A stretch of 7,785 bases of DNA. Origin: Coriobacteriaceae bacterium. GTDB lineage: Bacteria; Actinomycetota; Coriobacteriia; Coriobacteriales; UMGS124. This document shows positions 6,139-7,785 of this stretch, one piece after another. The stretch spans positions 1-7,785 of the forward strand of contig JAHZHK010000125.1 in NCBI GenBank assembly GCA_019420325.1, written 5' to 3'. Positions within the stretch are counted from its first letter, which is position 1, and every line of letters starts with the position of its first letter. The notes beneath the pieces are model-generated. The model was not told where the DNA came from and made no database searches. It was given only the letters and a program-made list of their open reading frames with translations. A program made the position numbers and the translations under genes.

Positions 6139-6789
6139 TTACTTCGCGTAGAGTCCCAGGCTGCGCGCGAGCTTCTCCACGAAACGCTGCGCGATGGGGC
6201 TCAGTTCCTCGTTCTTGCGGGCCACATATCCCAGCGACAGCTCCACGTCGCTTTCAAGCGGGATGGTGGTGAGCGAGCCGCCGTCGGTGATGCCCACGAG
6301 GATGCCGCTCGTGAACGTGTAGCCGTTCATGGCCACGGCGAGCTCCGACAGGGAGGCGCGGTCGGTGAGTGCGATGCTCTTGGCGTGCGGCAAATCGCCC
6401 AAGGCTTCTTCGGCCAGGTAGTCAGGGGCGCCGTCCTCTTGCTCGAAGTAGACGTAGGGCCAGTCGGCGAGCTGGTCGGGCGTCAGGCTCGTGGCGTTGG
6501 AGAGCGGGTGACTCGCGGGTAGCGCCACGCGGGGCTTCGAGGTCGCGAGCTCGTGGAACTCCAGACCCGCGGCCTCGATCTCGCGGTCGATGTCGGCAGC
6601 AGTGCGCGTGTTGCGCATGAGCACGCCGACCTCGCTGCGGCCCTCCACGACGTCGGAGATGACGCCGCGCGTGGTGCGGTCGCGCAGGGCATAGGAGTAC
6701 TCCTCGCCGCCCAGGGCGAGGATGGTGTGGGCGAACGCCTGCACGTCGAACAGATAGTGCTGGCCGGAGACGGCGAATTTCTGAGCCAT
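6139..6789 (-). CDS. Stand-alone LysR-type effector-binding domain without helix-turn-helix
   Basis: A 216-residue protein matching the C-terminal, ligand-binding half of LysR-type regulators. KFAVSGQHYLFDVQAF (4-19) opens the first beta strand and helix, EVGVLMRN (53-60) is a core strand, and PRVALPASHPLSN followed by LTPDQLADWPYVYF (86-115) is the classic mid-domain block. DRASLSELAVAMNGYTF (143-159) and SGILVGI end subdomain II. Normal LysR proteins have about 90 more residues with an N-terminal winged helix-turn-helix and linker helix; here these are absent. The frame upstream of the ATG reaches a stop within five codons, so they are not missed. AAGGAGG gives a perfect ribosome-binding site. 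It follows the ligase gene closely and is probably co-transcribed. It could sense an intermediate and act through another regulator; no function is proven. Confidence 0.82.
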   Translation of the reverse strand: MAQKFAVSGQHYLFDVQAFAHTILALGGEEYSYALRDRTTRGVISDVVEGRSEVGVLMRNTRTAADIDREIEAAGLEFHELATSKPRVALPASHPLSNATSLTPDQLADWPYVYFEQEDGAPDYLAEEALGDLPHAKSIALTDRASLSELAVAMNGYTFTSGILVGITDGGSLTTIPLESDVELSLGYVARKNEELSPIAQRFVEKLARSLGLYAK

Positions 6790-6796
6790 GGTGAGC

Positions 6797-6803
6797 CCTC
6801 CTT
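6797..6803 (-). promoter_or_regulatory. Perfect Shine-Dalgarno overlapping the ligase stop codon
   Basis: AAGGAGG on the minus strand shares its first two bases with the TAA stop (6804-6802) of the ligase gene and stands seven bases before the ATG of the LysR-like gene. This fixes the start at 6789 and implies translational coupling of the two genes. Confidence 0.85.
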
Positions 6804-7785
6804 AGTTGTTGCGCTCGTCGATGAAGCGGGATGCCTTGTGCTCGCTGGAGACGTTGAGCTTGCCTTCGTCGAACACGAGCACCTTTGCGGGGCGCACACC
6901 GGTGTGGGTCTTGAGGGCGTTCTCCACGCGGCGGGCAATCTCCTCGTAGGAGTCCTCGATGCCCGAGGAGCGCTCCACGCTCACCTCGTAGCGGGTGGTG
7001 AAGTTCTCGTTGTACACGCGGATGCGGTACTCGCCGGTGAGGCCGGGCTCGGCGCGCACCACGTACTCGACGTCGGTGGGGAACACGTTGACGGCGCCGA
7101 CGATGAACATCTCGTCCTTGCGGCCCTGGATGTGGATGCGGGCCAGGGTGCGGCCGCAGCTGCAGGTGTCGGTGGAGACGTAGCCGATGTCGCCGGAGCG
7201 GAAGCGGATCATCGGGCGGGCCTTCTTGCACAACGTGGTGTAGACGAGCTCACCGCGCGAGCCAGGCTCGAGCACCTCGCCCGTCGCGGGGTCCACGGTC
7301 TCCACGAGGATCTGGTCTTCCACGATGTGCAGACCGTCCTTGGCCTCGCACATGGCCGCGCAGGCGCCGTAGATGTCGGACAGGCCGAAGAAGTCCACGA
7401 GCTTGGCGCCCCAGAGGTCCTCGATCGCCTTGCGGGTGGTGGCGATAGAGCCGCCGGGCTCGCCTGCGACGATGATGGTGTGGATGTTGAAGTCTGTCTT
7501 GGGGTCGAGGCCCTTCTCAATGGCCTTGTTGCCCAGCTGCCAGGCGTAGGACGGGCTCGTCCAGATGATGGTGGGCTGGTAGTGCTTGAGCACGAAGAGC
7601 AGACGGTCGGAGGGCACGGCACCCACCCAGATGGCCGTGGCGCCCAGGTTCTGCGCGCCGATGACGTCGGGGCCACCCACGTAGAGGGCGAAGTTGAGGC
7701 CGTGGACGTAGCGGTCGGTGGGGCGCATGCCGGCCTGCCAGAACAGGCGCGCCTCGGTGTCCTGCCACAGGTCGAAGTCCTCCTG
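6802..7785 (-). CDS. paaK: Phenylacetate-CoA-ligase-like AMP-forming enzyme, C-terminal 327 residues (runs off right edge)
   Basis: The frame is open to the window edge, so the methionine at 7728 is internal and roughly 110 N-terminal residues, including the ATP-binding P-loop, are missing. The visible part fits the PaaK branch of adenylate-forming enzymes: a GEPGGS block, DFFGLSDIYG (the adenine/acyl site), ETVDPATGEVLEPG, ARPMIRFRSGDIGYVS with the ribose-binding Asp, CSCGRTLARIHIQGRKDEMF (hinge region), VGAVNVFPTDVE, and a C-terminal region ending SSEHKASRFID with a candidate catalytic lysine. Such enzymes convert a carboxylic acid, CoA and ATP to acyl-CoA, AMP and PPi. Phenylacetate is the best-known substrate; indoleacetate or others are possible. 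Its neighbours, the oxidoreductase and aminotransferase, suggest the acyl-CoA also connects to a 2-oxoacid and an amino acid. Confidence 0.85.
   Translation of the reverse strand, partial: QEDFDLWQDTEARLFWQAGMRPTDRYVHGLNFALYVGGPDVIGAQNLGATAIWVGAVPSDRLLFVLKHYQPTIIWTSPSYAWQLGNKAIEKGLDPKTDFNIHTIIVAGEPGGSIATTRKAIEDLWGAKLVDFFGLSDIYGACAAMCEAKDGLHIVEDQILVETVDPATGEVLEPGSRGELVYTTLCKKARPMIRFRSGDIGYVSTDTCSCGRTLARIHIQGRKDEMFIVGAVNVFPTDVEYVVRAEPGLTGEYRIRVYNENFTTRYEVSVERSSGIEDSYEEIARRVENALKTHTGVRPAKVLVFDEGKLNVSSEHKASRFIDERNN

Noticed and set aside
6802..7728. ATG at 7728 as the true start of the ligase
   Set aside because: The frame stays open for 19 more codons to the window edge, the upstream residues continue a plausible ligase sequence, and the protein would lack the ATP-binding loop. 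The gene is cut by the window end.
1..7785. CRISPR arrays, insertion sequences, tRNA or rRNA genes
   Set aside because: I saw no regularly spaced direct repeats, transposase motifs with terminal repeats, cloverleaf with TTCRA arm, or rRNA segments on either strand.

Overview
The window is GC-rich, tightly packed bacterial DNA. The combination of an anaerobic ferredoxin-linked 2-oxoacid oxidoreductase, a phenylacetate-CoA-ligase-like enzyme, an AGCS symporter under a glycine riboswitch and strong G/C third positions suggests a strict anaerobe. A gut-type actinobacterium of the Coriobacteriia is my best guess, but this is judged by eye and no marker gene fixes it.

Layout. (1) 1-298, minus strand: 5' part of an AGCS-family sodium:alanine/glycine symporter, running off the left edge. 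(2) 299-600: its long leader. Read on the minus strand it holds a promoter candidate, a hairpin that looks like a degenerate 'ghost' aptamer flanked by a kink-turn, one complete glycine-riboswitch aptamer, and a segment able to pair either with the aptamer or with the Shine-Dalgarno sequence. (3) 600-821: divergent promoter region with an A/T-rich inverted repeat. (4) 822-1418, plus strand: a six-helix HdeD/DUF308-like membrane protein. (5) 1466-1515: a long hairpin between convergent genes. (6) 1548-5965, minus strand: a four-gene operon, transcribed right to left, encoding fused gamma-delta, alpha and beta subunits of a pyruvate/2-oxoisovalerate-type ferredoxin oxidoreductase, then a class I/II aminotransferase. 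(7) 5966-6138: spacer with a terminator-like hairpin just upstream of that operon. (8) 6139-7785, minus strand: a phenylacetate-CoA-ligase-like gene (N-terminus off the right edge) followed by a stand-alone LysR-type effector domain with no DNA-binding domain.

The right-hand two-thirds reads as one metabolic module. The aminotransferase interconverts an amino acid and its 2-oxoacid. The oxidoreductase interconverts the 2-oxoacid with acyl-CoA, CO2 and reduced ferredoxin. The AMP-forming ligase interconverts acyl-CoA and the free acid. It could run oxidatively (amino-acid fermentation to an aryl- or branched-chain acid) or reductively (scavenging such acids to make amino acids). The LysR-like domain may sense a pathway intermediate. 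The left-hand transporter is a separate glycine-responsive unit.

The most interesting items are the compact single-aptamer glycine riboswitch with its ghost hairpin and a readable switching strand, and the LysR effector domain lacking a helix-turn-helix, which lies in the same reading frame as the ligase gene and is separated from it by one stop codon.
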